A DNA stretch of 64,000 nucleotides, taken from assembly GCF_013248995.1 (NCBI RefSeq), contig NZ_JABRPK010000001.1, positions 1,178,001-1,242,000 of the forward strand, written 5' to 3'. The notes below the pieces were generated by a model. That model saw only the letters and a program-made list of their open reading frames with translations, did not search any database and was not told the origin of the DNA. Shown one piece after another: positions 1 through 7,664 of this stretch. The translations under genes were made by a program, and so were the position numbers. The DNA comes from Frigoribacterium sp. VKM Ac-2836 (lineage in GTDB: Bacteria > Actinomycetota > Actinomycetes > Actinomycetales > Microbacteriaceae). Each line of letters begins with the position of its first letter. Position 1 is the stretch's first letter.

Positions 1-11
1 CTCGGGTGTGG

Positions 12-1460
12 TCACGACAGGGCACCGGGCCGGCGTCGGAGGCGGGGGAGGGATTGGAGCGGACGGGAGCCACCCGCGTGGTCGACCAGGTCGGCGATGC
101 TGAACGAGGGCACCGGTTCCTCGACGACGTCACGGACGTCGCCGTCGAGCCAGGTGGCCCGCACCAGGACCCGGCGCCAGGGGGGCACGCCGGTCAGCAC
201 GACGCCCACGGGCTGCACGTCGAGGCTGAGCAGCTCGGCGCTCAGGCTCCGGAGGGACTCCACCGTCGTGACCCCGGACCGGACGACGAGCAACACGCCG
301 TCGACCTCGTCCGTCACGGCGCGCAGGGCGAGCGGATGGGAGTCGCTCGAGGCCTGGACGACGGAGACGTCGTAGTCCTCTCGGAGAGCGGCGAAGAATG
401 CATGGGTCCCGGAGCGCACCAGGTGGCGGGACGAGGCCACGACACCGTCGGGCACCGGCACACGGTCGTAACCGTGGCGATCGGCCTCGACCTCCTCGGG
501 TACGGCACCGACGGGGACCGTCGACGGGCGCGAGAGCGTGCGGGTGTCGAAGTCGGACTGGACCAGGGCGCAGGTGGCGCCGAGCTCGACGACGGCACGC
601 GCGAGGCCGCCGTCCACACCGACCGCCTCGCGGACCGAATCCGTCCGCGCCAGCAGCAGTGTGGCGGGCAACGAACCACCGCGCAGCGCCCGCGTGTTCT
701 GGACGACCTCGCGCAGGGCCGTTCGGGTCCGGGCGGACGAGACCCCGGTGACCGGGTCGTCGCCGTGCCGCAGGGTCCCCGGGAGCTGCCCCACGACCGG
801 TAGCCCCGTGACGCGGCGGACGTCGTCGACCGTGTCGACCGTCGGCCGGGCGCGGGACAGGACGAGCGCGCCCGCCAGACCCACCGCCAGGCCGGCCAGC
901 AGACCGGAGAGCATCGACAGCGCGAGGCCCGGTTCGTCGGGCGTGGTCGGCACGGCCGCCGGGGAGGTCAGGTCGAGTGCGACGGTCTGACCGTCCGACC
1001 CGGCCTGCGACTCGACGCCGTCCACGACCGTCGAGAGGCTCTCGGCGACGTCGTCGGCCAACGAGGCCGCCCCGTCGGCCGTGCCGGCCGACGTCTGGAC
1101 CCGCAGGACGGCGGTGCCGCCCGGGTTGACCACGGAGACCCGCTCGGCGAGTTCGTCGACCGGCAGACCGAGGTCGGCAGCGACGGATCCGAGGACCTCC
1201 GGGCTCGTGCCGAGCTCGGCGTAGGACGCCACACGCTGCTGCGCGAACTGGCCCCGGGCCGCGAGGCCCGAGCCCGGCGACTCGACGCGGACGAGGAGGG
1301 TCGCCTCGGCGCGCCAGCCGGTCGGAGCGACCTGCGAGGCACCGACGCCGGCGGCCGCCCCGAGAAGCGCCGCCACGCCGACGAGCACGGCATGACGCGA
1401 CACGGCCCGACCGAGACCGCCGACACGGGCCCGGCGAGCCCGGGCGCCCTCGTCGCTCAC
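12..1460 (-). CDS. Wzz/BY-kinase-like polysaccharide chain-length protein
   Basis: This 482-aa inner-membrane protein is the last visible gene of the exopolysaccharide operon. A first membrane segment lies at about residues 22-40 and a second at about 180-200, flanking an extracytoplasmic Wzz-like domain. The C-terminal half is laid out like a bacterial tyrosine kinase or ParA-like domain, but the P-loop position reads LLLARTDSVREAVG and lacks GxxGxGK[ST]; the usual LVDAD strand reads LVQSDF. It probably helps set polymer length or export without kinase activity (inference). I chose the GTG start at 1460 because it overlaps the preceding stop codon (GTGA); the open frame extends far upstream, but that extension has no protein-like composition. 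Confidence 0.75.
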   Translation of the reverse strand: MSDEGARARRARVGGLGRAVSRHAVLVGVAALLGAAAGVGASQVAPTGWRAEATLLVRVESPGSGLAARGQFAQQRVASYAELGTSPEVLGSVAADLGLPVDELAERVSVVNPGGTAVLRVQTSAGTADGAASLADDVAESLSTVVDGVESQAGSDGQTVALDLTSPAAVPTTPDEPGLALSMLSGLLAGLAVGLAGALVLSRARPTVDTVDDVRRVTGLPVVGQLPGTLRHGDDPVTGVSSARTRTALREVVQNTRALRGGSLPATLLLARTDSVREAVGVDGGLARAVVELGATCALVQSDFDTRTLSRPSTVPVGAVPEEVEADRHGYDRVPVPDGVVASSRHLVRSGTHAFFAALREDYDVSVVQASSDSHPLALRAVTDEVDGVLLVVRSGVTTVESLRSLSAELLSLDVQPVGVVLTGVPPWRRVLVRATWLDGDVRDVVEEPVPSFSIADLVDHAGGSRPLQSLPRLRRRPGALS

Positions 1461-2254
1461 GGCTTCGACCCGATCGACGCGGGCGTCGCGGACCGGAGTT
1501 CGCGGAACCACTTGGGCAGAGCGAGGACGAGGTAGCCGGTGTTCGCGACGAGGAGGGCGAGGTAGACCACGGTGAACGCGGGCGGCCAGGCCAGCAGGAC
1601 GAAGGCGAGGCACATCAGGCCGTAGTCCGTCGGAACGACCGCCAACGAGTAGAGCAGTCCCGTGCGACGACCCACGGGCGCGGCGACGCCGGTCCGGGCC
1701 GCCTCCGCCCTGCGGAGCTGATCCGTCAGGACGATGGCGAAGAACGCCACCGTGGCCACGACCTGGTAGACGAGCGGCGCGGCCAGCAGAGCCTCGCGGC
1801 CGTCCGGTTCGCGCAGCCAGGACGCGAAGACCGCCAGGTGCAGCACGGCGATCTTCGTCGCGTCGATGACGTGGTCGAGCCATTCGCCCGCGGGGCTGCC
1901 ACCGCCCCGGAGCCGGGCGAGCTGCCCGTCCGCCGAGTCCAGGGCGTACCCCACGACGAGGAGCAGGACGACGGCCAGGGCCGTGCCGACACCCGACGGG
2001 GCGAGGGCGAGGACGGCGATCCCCGCGAAGGTGCAGGCCGCACTCACTGCGGTGACCTGGTTCGGCGTCGCACCGACCGTGTAGGCCACCGCGGCGGCCC
2101 ACCGACCGAGGCGGCGGTTGACGAAACGCGAGTAAGCGGGCGCACCCGTCGACGGCTTCTGGGCCGAGGCGAGGGCCGCCAGAGCGGGGCGAACGGAGCG
2201 GGGCACGGAGGGTCGCGCGGAGGTCGCCTCGGCGGTCGTCGTGCGGTCGCTCAT
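1457..2254 (-). CDS. CDP-alcohol phosphatidyltransferase family membrane protein
   Basis: The 265-aa multi-pass membrane enzyme carries the complete family signature DG-x2-AR-x8-G-x3-D-x3-D at about residues 99-121 (DGQLAR, then GEWLDHVID). Such enzymes transfer a phospho-alcohol from a CDP-activated donor to an acceptor alcohol, usually to make phospholipids. Five or six hydrophobic segments are visible. It overlaps its neighbours by 4 bp on both sides (ATGA at 2251, GTGA at 1457), so it is translated with the exopolysaccharide genes. The acceptor cannot be told from sequence; context suggests decoration of, or a lipid for, the polymer rather than bulk phospholipid synthesis. Confidence 0.85.
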   Translation of the reverse strand: MSDRTTTAEATSARPSVPRSVRPALAALASAQKPSTGAPAYSRFVNRRLGRWAAAVAYTVGATPNQVTAVSAACTFAGIAVLALAPSGVGTALAVVLLLVVGYALDSADGQLARLRGGGSPAGEWLDHVIDATKIAVLHLAVFASWLREPDGREALLAAPLVYQVVATVAFFAIVLTDQLRRAEAARTGVAAPVGRRTGLLYSLAVVPTDYGLMCLAFVLLAWPPAFTVVYLALLVANTGYLVLALPKWFRELRSATPASIGSKP

Positions 2255-3525
2255 GACGCCACCGCCAGCGAGTCGACATCCGCCGTGTGCAATTCGCGGG
2301 TCACGACCGCTCCGATCCGTCGGCGCATGCGTTCCGGCGTGAACCGCTGCAGGTACGCCTCGCGGGCGTGGCGCCCGGCGACGGCGAGGGTGGGGACGTC
2401 CATCGACGACAGGATCGCCGAGAGACCGTCGACGTCGCGACGGTCGAAGAGCCATCCCGTGCTGCCCTCGTCGACGACCTCCTCGGGTCCGCCGGATCGG
2501 CTGGCGATCACGGGGCGTCCCTGGCTGAACGCCTCGAGCGTGACGAGACCGAACCCCTCGAGGGTGTCGGTCGGCAGGATCACGGCGTCGGCGTCGCGGA
2601 GATACGGCGACGCGTCCGCGACCTCTCCCACGACGGTGACCGTCTCGGGACGCGAGACGATCGCCGCGACGAGTCCGGGCACGTCGACGGAGGAGCCGAC
2701 GGCCGGTGGCCCGCCCAGGATGACCAGTTGACCGGGGCAGCCCGCTGCGTTCCAGGCGGTGAGCAGCGTGGCGTGACCCTTGTGACCGTTCCAACGGCTC
2801 GCGACCACGTACTGGGGAGCGCGGCCTTCGGCACGGTCGGTCGCGGCGATCGAGCGGTCCGAGATGCCGTTGTGGACCACGACGGCCCGGGAGTCCTCCG
2901 AGAGGCCGGAGGAGTCGAGCACCGACCGTGAGACGGCGACGAGGGAGGTGCAGGCCCTGGCCAACGGACGGAGGCCTCGGCGGTCCCCGTCGCTCCAGGG
3001 CTCCTGGAGGTGTCCCACGACGCGGCGGACGCCCATGGCCCGCGCGACCGGCGCGACGACGAGGCAGGCGCTCGTGGCGCAGTAGACGAGATCGAAGTGA
3101 CGCCCCGACAGACGGGCTGCGGTCCGCGCCGCGTCGCGGGCGAGACGGAGAAGGCCCAGGGGACCGAGACGGGTGCGGCGCAGGATCGGCAGTGGCGTCC
3201 GCTCGACGCGCGCCCCGAGCTCGCGCAGCCTCGGTCCGAGTGGACCGACGGAGACGTCGGAGGGCAACCAGACCGTGACGTCGAGGTCGTCACGGGCGGC
3301 GAGTTCGCCGACCACCTCGACGACGATGCGGTCCGAGCCGTACATCTCGTCGGAGGAGTGCACCAGAAGCACCCGACTGCGGCGCGATCCCTTGCGTCGG
3401 CGCGGCAGTTCGGGCAGGTCGATCGCCGGCCGCGCATCCTCGCGCGTCGTCGACGCCGTGGTGGGTGCGGCGGCCCCTGCTGCGGAGGACTCGCGGTCCC
3501 GGTAGTGCTTGATGTCGACGGACAT
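2251..3525 (-). CDS. Glycosyltransferase family 4 (GT-B fold)
   Basis: This 424-aa cytoplasmic glycosyltransferase has an N-terminal acceptor domain starting at about residue 40 (VLLVHSSDEMYGSDR) and a C-terminal GT4 domain. The C-terminal domain shows the nucleotide-sugar motif LPTDTLEGFGLVTLEAFSQGRPVIAS with the spaced acidic pair (E, E) at about residues 335-345. It probably adds a sugar to the lipid-linked repeat unit started by the upstream sugar-phosphate transferase. The ATG at 3525 has a good ribosome-binding site (GGGGAGAG). The sugar is unknown. Confidence 0.85.
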   Translation of the reverse strand: MSVDIKHYRDRESSAAGAAAPTTASTTREDARPAIDLPELPRRRKGSRRSRVLLVHSSDEMYGSDRIVVEVVGELAARDDLDVTVWLPSDVSVGPLGPRLRELGARVERTPLPILRRTRLGPLGLLRLARDAARTAARLSGRHFDLVYCATSACLVVAPVARAMGVRRVVGHLQEPWSDGDRRGLRPLARACTSLVAVSRSVLDSSGLSEDSRAVVVHNGISDRSIAATDRAEGRAPQYVVASRWNGHKGHATLLTAWNAAGCPGQLVILGGPPAVGSSVDVPGLVAAIVSRPETVTVVGEVADASPYLRDADAVILPTDTLEGFGLVTLEAFSQGRPVIASRSGGPEEVVDEGSTGWLFDRRDVDGLSAILSSMDVPTLAVAGRHAREAYLQRFTPERMRRRIGAVVTRELHTADVDSLAVAS

Positions 3526-3602
3526 GCTCTCTCCCCTGTCGTCGTGAGCGTGGTCCGGGCCCGTGAACGGCCCGAGATGGTCTCGGATGCTGCTGAGGGG
3601 GC

Positions 3603-5174
3603 TCAATAGGCTCCCCGGTGTTGGAAGAGCACCCGGACGGTGCGCCACATGATGACGAAATCGACCGTCAGCGACCAGTTCTCGACGTAGTAGAGGTCGA
3701 GGCGGACGCTCTCCTCCCAGCTGAGGTCGCTCCGTCCGTTCACCTGCCACATGCCGGTCAGGCCGGGCTTGATGTAGAGACGTCGATGCACGTGATCCTC
3801 GTAACCCTCGACCTCGCGGGGCAGCGGCGGCCGGGGGCCGACGACGCTCATCTCGCCCCGGACGATGTTCCACAGCTGGGGCAGCTCGTCGAGCGACCAG
3901 CGCCGCAGGACTCCTCCGACGCGGGTGACGCGAGGGTCCGACTTCATCTTGAAGAGGACGCCTGCACCTTCGTCGGCCTGGGCCAGGTCGGCGAGCCGAC
4001 TCTCGGCGTCGACGACCATCGACCGGAACTTCAGCATCTCGAAGGTGCGTCCGTCACGGCCGACCCGCCGTTGACGGAAGAGCACCGGGCCGGGGCCGTC
4101 GAGTCTCACCGCGAGGGCGACGACCGCGAAGACGGGTGCGAGGACGATCAGTGCGGCGGAGGCCAGGACGAGGTCGGACAGGCGCTTGAGTGCGTGGCGG
4201 GGGCCGTCGAACTGCGGGAGCTCGACATGCATCAGGGGCAAGCCCTCGACCGGGCGGTAGTGGATGCGAGGGCCGGCGACGTTCGTCAGCCGCGACGCGA
4301 TGACGAGCTCCGTGGCACGTCCTTCGAGCGACCAGCCGAGGTCGCGGAGGTACTCCCGGCCCCGCCCCGGCTCACCGGCGACGATGACGCTCTCCGCGCC
4401 CAGTCGCCAGACCGCACGAGGTACTCCGTCGAGGTCGGCGACCACGGGGACCACACGTCCCCCGACGACGATGCCGCGCGGGTCGGCGTCGGGGACGGCC
4501 GCGCCGACGATGTCGTAGACGGCGCCGCTGGTCTTGTCGATGCGACGGACGACGTCGGCGATGTCGTCCCGCGACCCGACGATCACCGCCCTCGACAAGT
4601 AGTGCCCCTTCGCTCGCTGCTGCTCGAGCCAGCGCCGCATGGTCCACCGACCGACGACCAGGCCCGCACCGCCCACGGGCAGGGCCACGAGGAAGTAGCC
4701 CTCACCGCCGATGTGGCCGACCGAGGCGAACCCGATCGCCACGACGGCGAACGCCCAGACGCTGGCCGTGAGCAGTCGCTTGTACTCGACGACGCCGCTT
4801 CCCACGACCGCGAGGTCACGCGTGCGGTGAAGCGTCAGGCACAGGGTCCAGACCAGTCCGACCACGACCGGCAGCCAGGGCGAGCCGATCGACTCGACGA
4901 GGGTGGAGGCGTTCGATCCCCGGCCGGCCGCGATGGCCCGCGCGGCATCCACGGCGACGGCGCCGACGATGCTCAGGGTGAGGACGACCGTGTCGACGAG
5001 ACGGAGCCGGCGGCGGTAACGACGCGCCCAGGCCGCGCCGGACTCGGCGTCGTGGGCCGGCGCGGGCGCGGGGAGGGGCGCGTCCGAGGCGGGCAGGTCG
5101 ATCGGGGGGTCGTTCCGTCGCGGGGACGACGGTCCGACCAGGACTGAGCGGAGTTCGCTCTGCGTGCTGGACAT
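3603..5174 (-). CDS. Exopolysaccharide polyprenyl glycosylphosphotransferase
   Basis: About 523 aa. The N-terminal half contains four or five membrane segments and a CoA-binding-like domain. The C-terminal half is a bacterial sugar transferase domain with its own membrane segment (SDLVLASAALIVLAPVF), followed by KFRSM, the SLDELPQLWN block, GPRPPLP and KPGLTGMWQVNGRSDL. Enzymes of this family (WbaP/CpsE/EpsE type) transfer a sugar-1-phosphate from a UDP-sugar to undecaprenyl phosphate, the first committed step of a repeat unit. It is the first gene of the visible operon, 77 bp before the GT4 gene. The ATG at 5174 is used; a GTG at 5210 is an alternative. Confidence 0.9.
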   Translation of the reverse strand: MSSTQSELRSVLVGPSSPRRNDPPIDLPASDAPLPAPAPAHDAESGAAWARRYRRRLRLVDTVVLTLSIVGAVAVDAARAIAAGRGSNASTLVESIGSPWLPVVVGLVWTLCLTLHRTRDLAVVGSGVVEYKRLLTASVWAFAVVAIGFASVGHIGGEGYFLVALPVGGAGLVVGRWTMRRWLEQQRAKGHYLSRAVIVGSRDDIADVVRRIDKTSGAVYDIVGAAVPDADPRGIVVGGRVVPVVADLDGVPRAVWRLGAESVIVAGEPGRGREYLRDLGWSLEGRATELVIASRLTNVAGPRIHYRPVEGLPLMHVELPQFDGPRHALKRLSDLVLASAALIVLAPVFAVVALAVRLDGPGPVLFRQRRVGRDGRTFEMLKFRSMVVDAESRLADLAQADEGAGVLFKMKSDPRVTRVGGVLRRWSLDELPQLWNIVRGEMSVVGPRPPLPREVEGYEDHVHRRLYIKPGLTGMWQVNGRSDLSWEESVRLDLYYVENWSLTVDFVIMWRTVRVLFQHRGAY

Positions 5175-5539
5175 CGGGTCTCGGGTTCGGGTAGGCGATG
5201 GCGCGCCCACGTCGCTGGTGACGACGGGGCGGTGGCGGGCGGTCGATCGAGATTCGGGTTCGATCGACCGCCCAGGCGTCGCGCCGGAGCACGGGCGTCA
5301 CGAGGGTGCGGACGTCCGCCGGGCGGCGACGGGCACGCCGGGCAGCGGGTCTGCTCGACGCACGATTCGGGTCGGTGCGGTGACGGGGAGCGGGCTCCCC
5401 GGGAGAGGGTCGGGTTTCTCGGTTCCTGGTGATTTCGGGTCGACCAGGAGGATGCTGTGACTCTACTTCGGGGGGCACCCGACACAGGAGTCCATCGAGA
5501 CCCCCCGTTCGGGGGCGTCCTTGTCCCCCCTGTTGCCGA

Positions 5540-5553
5540 CACCCGAACGGGTG
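5540..5553. repeat. Perfect inverted repeat CACCCG-AA-CGGGTG
   Basis: Six-base arms separated by two bases. Its half-site is followed by GAC, giving GGGTGAC as in the repeat at 5571-5592. It is a likely operator for a dimeric regulator upstream of the exopolysaccharide operon. Confidence 0.5.
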
Positions 5554-5570
5554 ACCCCTGCGCCCCGTCG

Positions 5571-5592
5571 TGTCACCCGTGCGGGGGTGACA
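5571..5592. repeat. Perfect inverted repeat TGTCACCC-N6-GGGTGACA
   Basis: Eight-base arms with a six-base centre (GTGCGG), followed by AAAAAG on the plus strand. No plus-strand gene ends here, so an operator is more likely than a terminator. Confidence 0.55.
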
Positions 5593-5805
5593 AAAAGCCG
5601 ATAAATCCCCGGGTGCGGCGTGTCACAGGGTGAGCACCGGTCGAGCCAGCTCTGCCTCTTCGGAAAAACCCAGGTCAAAACCCTTGTAGAGAGGGATCGC
5701 AGACGCTCGCCCCCTGGGAGCGCGCGTCGTTCACTATCCCGACACATGTCGTTCATCTCGTCAAAGCGCCCCCCTGGTCGGCAGAGATGGGGTACAGACG
5801 GAGAA

Positions 5806-5833
5806 CGCCCCCCGGCCGTCCGGCCGGGGGGCG
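5806..5833 (-). terminator. Terminator of the quaternary-amine ABC operon
   Basis: A perfect 13-bp GC-only stem (CGCCCCCCGGCCG with its complement) and a two-base loop, 33 nt downstream of the binding-protein stop codon on the minus strand. It lacks a long T tract, as is common at this GC content. Confidence 0.75.
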
Positions 5834-5865
5834 CATCACCCGTCACAATCACCCTCGTCGGCGCG

Positions 5866-6879
5866 TCACGGACGGGTGACGAATCCTTGTTCGACCATCC
5901 AGTCGAAGGCCACGTCGGCGGGCTCCTCGCCCTCGACGTCGACCGCCAGGTTGAGTCGGCGCATCTCGCTGTCGGTGAGGGCGGGCGAGATCTCGTCGTA
6001 CACCTCGGCCAGCTGCGGGTACTGCTCCAGCGTGGCCGAGGACAGCACCGGAGCCGCGTTGTACGCGGGGAAGAACCCGCGGTCGTCCTCGAGCACGGCG
6101 AGATCGAGGGAGTCGATCCGGCCGTCGGTGGTGAAGACCTCGCCGAAGTTGCAGCTACCCCGGTCGGTCGCGGTGTAGACCGTGCCCGTGTCGAGGATGC
6201 TCACGTTGCTCGTCGGCACGCCGTCGGCGGCACCGAGCTCGAGCCCGTAGGCCGCGAGCATGGGGGCGAAGCCGTCGGCTCGCGAGTTGAACTCGGCCTC
6301 GACACAGAAGGTCCGCTGCTCGACGGGCAGTTCCGCGATCTGCGAGAGCGTCGTGACGTCACCCAGCTCGGGCACGGCCTCGGCCCGCACGGCCATGGCG
6401 TACGTGTTGTTGAGCGGGGCCGGCTCGAGCCAGGTCAGTCCGTTCTCGGCATCGGCGTCGCGGACGGCCTCGTACTGTTCTCGCTGATCCGGGATGCCCT
6501 CGGCCTCGGCGAGATAGGTCAACCACGCGGTGCCGGTGTACTCGTAGGTCATGTCGGCCGTGCCGTCGAGCATCAACTGCCGGACAGCGACGGAACCCGG
6601 CACGTTCGTCATGTCGGTCACCTCGAAGCCCGCGGCCTGTGCGGCGAGCACCGCGATCTTGCCGAGGATCAGCTGTTCGGTGAAGTTCTTGGCCGTCACG
6701 GTGATGGCCGCGTCGTCGGGCAGCCCCTCGATGGCGCGGATCGAACCGGGTGCCACCGCGGGCACGAAGGCGGTGGCCGGTTGCAGGCCGCATCCCGTCA
6801 GGGCGAGCGTCGCCGCCGCGACCACGGCGAGGGACGAGGAGGCGCGCCGCAGTCGTCGGGGGAGTCGTGAGGTGGTCAT
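5866..6879 (-). CDS. opuCC: Glycine betaine/osmoprotectant ABC transporter, substrate-binding lipoprotein
   Basis: This 337-aa lipoprotein has a basic N-terminus, a hydrophobic stretch and the lipobox LTGC (Cys30), so it should be anchored outside the membrane. The mature part begins with the OpuAC/ProX-type pattern ITVTAKNFTEQLILGKIAV, including the conserved FTEQ. It captures quaternary amines such as betaine, choline or carnitine and delivers them to the two permeases. It is the last of four genes, with a 4-bp ATGA overlap with the permease gene before it. Confidence 0.9.
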   Translation of the reverse strand: MTTSRLPRRLRRASSSLAVVAAATLALTGCGLQPATAFVPAVAPGSIRAIEGLPDDAAITVTAKNFTEQLILGKIAVLAAQAAGFEVTDMTNVPGSVAVRQLMLDGTADMTYEYTGTAWLTYLAEAEGIPDQREQYEAVRDADAENGLTWLEPAPLNNTYAMAVRAEAVPELGDVTTLSQIAELPVEQRTFCVEAEFNSRADGFAPMLAAYGLELGAADGVPTSNVSILDTGTVYTATDRGSCNFGEVFTTDGRIDSLDLAVLEDDRGFFPAYNAAPVLSSATLEQYPQLAEVYDEISPALTDSEMRRLNLAVDVEGEEPADVAFDWMVEQGFVTRP

Positions 6880-7664
6880 GCGCGAAGTCCCTTCGGACGG
6901 GCGACGTACTCGACCACACGGCCCAGCCAGTCGATCATGAGGGCGAGCAGGGCGATGAGCAGCGCACCGGAGACGAGGACGCGGGGCAGGAAGAGGTTCA
7001 CCCCGGTGGTGATTAGCAGCCCCAGGCCGCCGGCGCCGATGAAGGTGGCGAGGGCCGCCGATCCGACCAGCAGCACGAGTGCCGTCCGGATGCCGGAGAG
7101 CATGACCGGGACGGCCAACGGCAGTTCGACCTTGACCAGGACGGACGCCGCACTCATGCCCATGCCCCGGCCCGCTTCGACGAGGCGGGCGTCGACGCTC
7201 TGCAACCCGATCATGGTGTTGCGCAGCACCGGGAGGGCCGCGTAGAGGACGAGCGCGACGACCGCTGCCCAGAACGTGAATCCGAGCCAGAAGGCGAGCA
7301 GCACGATGAGTCCGATGGCAGGCGCGGCCTGGCCGAAGTTCGCCACGACCAGGACGGGTCCGCTGATGCGGGCGAAGGGCCGTCGCGTGAGCAGCACGCC
7401 GAGGGGGATGGCGAGCACGAGCACGATGGCAGCCGACACGAACGTGAGGGCGAGGTGCTCACCCGTGTAGGCGAGAAGGTCAGAGGGGTTGAGGGTGGTG
7501 CGTTCGGCCGTCGTCAGGTCGGCCGTCACGAGCCACACGACGAAGGCGGCGAAGACCGCGAGCACGGCCAGGGGCTGCACGAGCAGGCCCAACCACGCCG
7601 GTCGTGGTCTGCCTCGACCCTCCGGCCCCCCGTCGAGCGAGGTCGGGGCGACGGCGGCGGTCAT
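6876..7664 (-). CDS. Quaternary-amine ABC transporter permease (second)
   Basis: A 262-aa permease with six or so membrane segments and a BPD_transp_1 domain, including the cytoplasmic EAA-like loop (VEAGRGMGMSAASVLVKVELP) that docks on the ATPase. A roughly 50-residue N-terminal extension with its own hydrophobic segment precedes the conserved core. The ATG at 7664 overlaps the ATPase stop codon (ATGA), and the gene end overlaps the binding-protein start the same way. It forms a heterodimeric channel with the permease at 8910-9560. Confidence 0.9.
   Translation of the reverse strand: MTAAVAPTSLDGGPEGRGRPRPAWLGLLVQPLAVLAVFAAFVVWLVTADLTTAERTTLNPSDLLAYTGEHLALTFVSAAIVLVLAIPLGVLLTRRPFARISGPVLVVANFGQAAPAIGLIVLLAFWLGFTFWAAVVALVLYAALPVLRNTMIGLQSVDARLVEAGRGMGMSAASVLVKVELPLAVPVMLSGIRTALVLLVGSAALATFIGAGGLGLLITTGVNLFLPRVLVSGALLIALLALMIDWLGRVVEYVARPKGLRA

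Larger units (their letters stand above)
5211..5865. other. Intergenic region upstream of the exopolysaccharide operon
   Basis: No gene is supported in these 655 bases, and the open frames here have no protein-like composition. The stretch includes an AT-richer core (about 5590-5690), two perfect inverted repeats built on the word GGGTGA(C), and the terminator of the transport operon to the right. It must hold the promoter of the minus-strand exopolysaccharide operon. A weak -10 candidate (TAGAGT, minus strand, near 5460-5465) would give a leader of nearly 300 nt. Confidence 0.6.

Noticed and set aside
6-803. Long plus-strand frame opposite the Wzz-like gene
   Set aside because: Mirror frame of a high-GC gene; low-complexity Gly/Arg/Asp/His composition, no domain, and the minus-strand protein has membrane helices and operon overlaps.
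1461-2279. N-terminal extension of the Wzz-like frame up to 2279
   Set aside because: Arg/Pro-rich shadow of the CDP-alcohol phosphatidyltransferase; the GTG at 1460 overlaps the previous stop codon as expected.
5571-5592. Inverted repeat followed by AAAAAG read as an intrinsic terminator
   Set aside because: No plus-strand gene ends here, and on the minus strand the T-run precedes the stem; an operator is the simpler reading.
5463-5852. 129-codon minus frame in the exopolysaccharide upstream region
   Set aside because: No ribosome-binding site and no protein-like hydrophobic pattern; it runs through the palindromes and the terminator hairpin.
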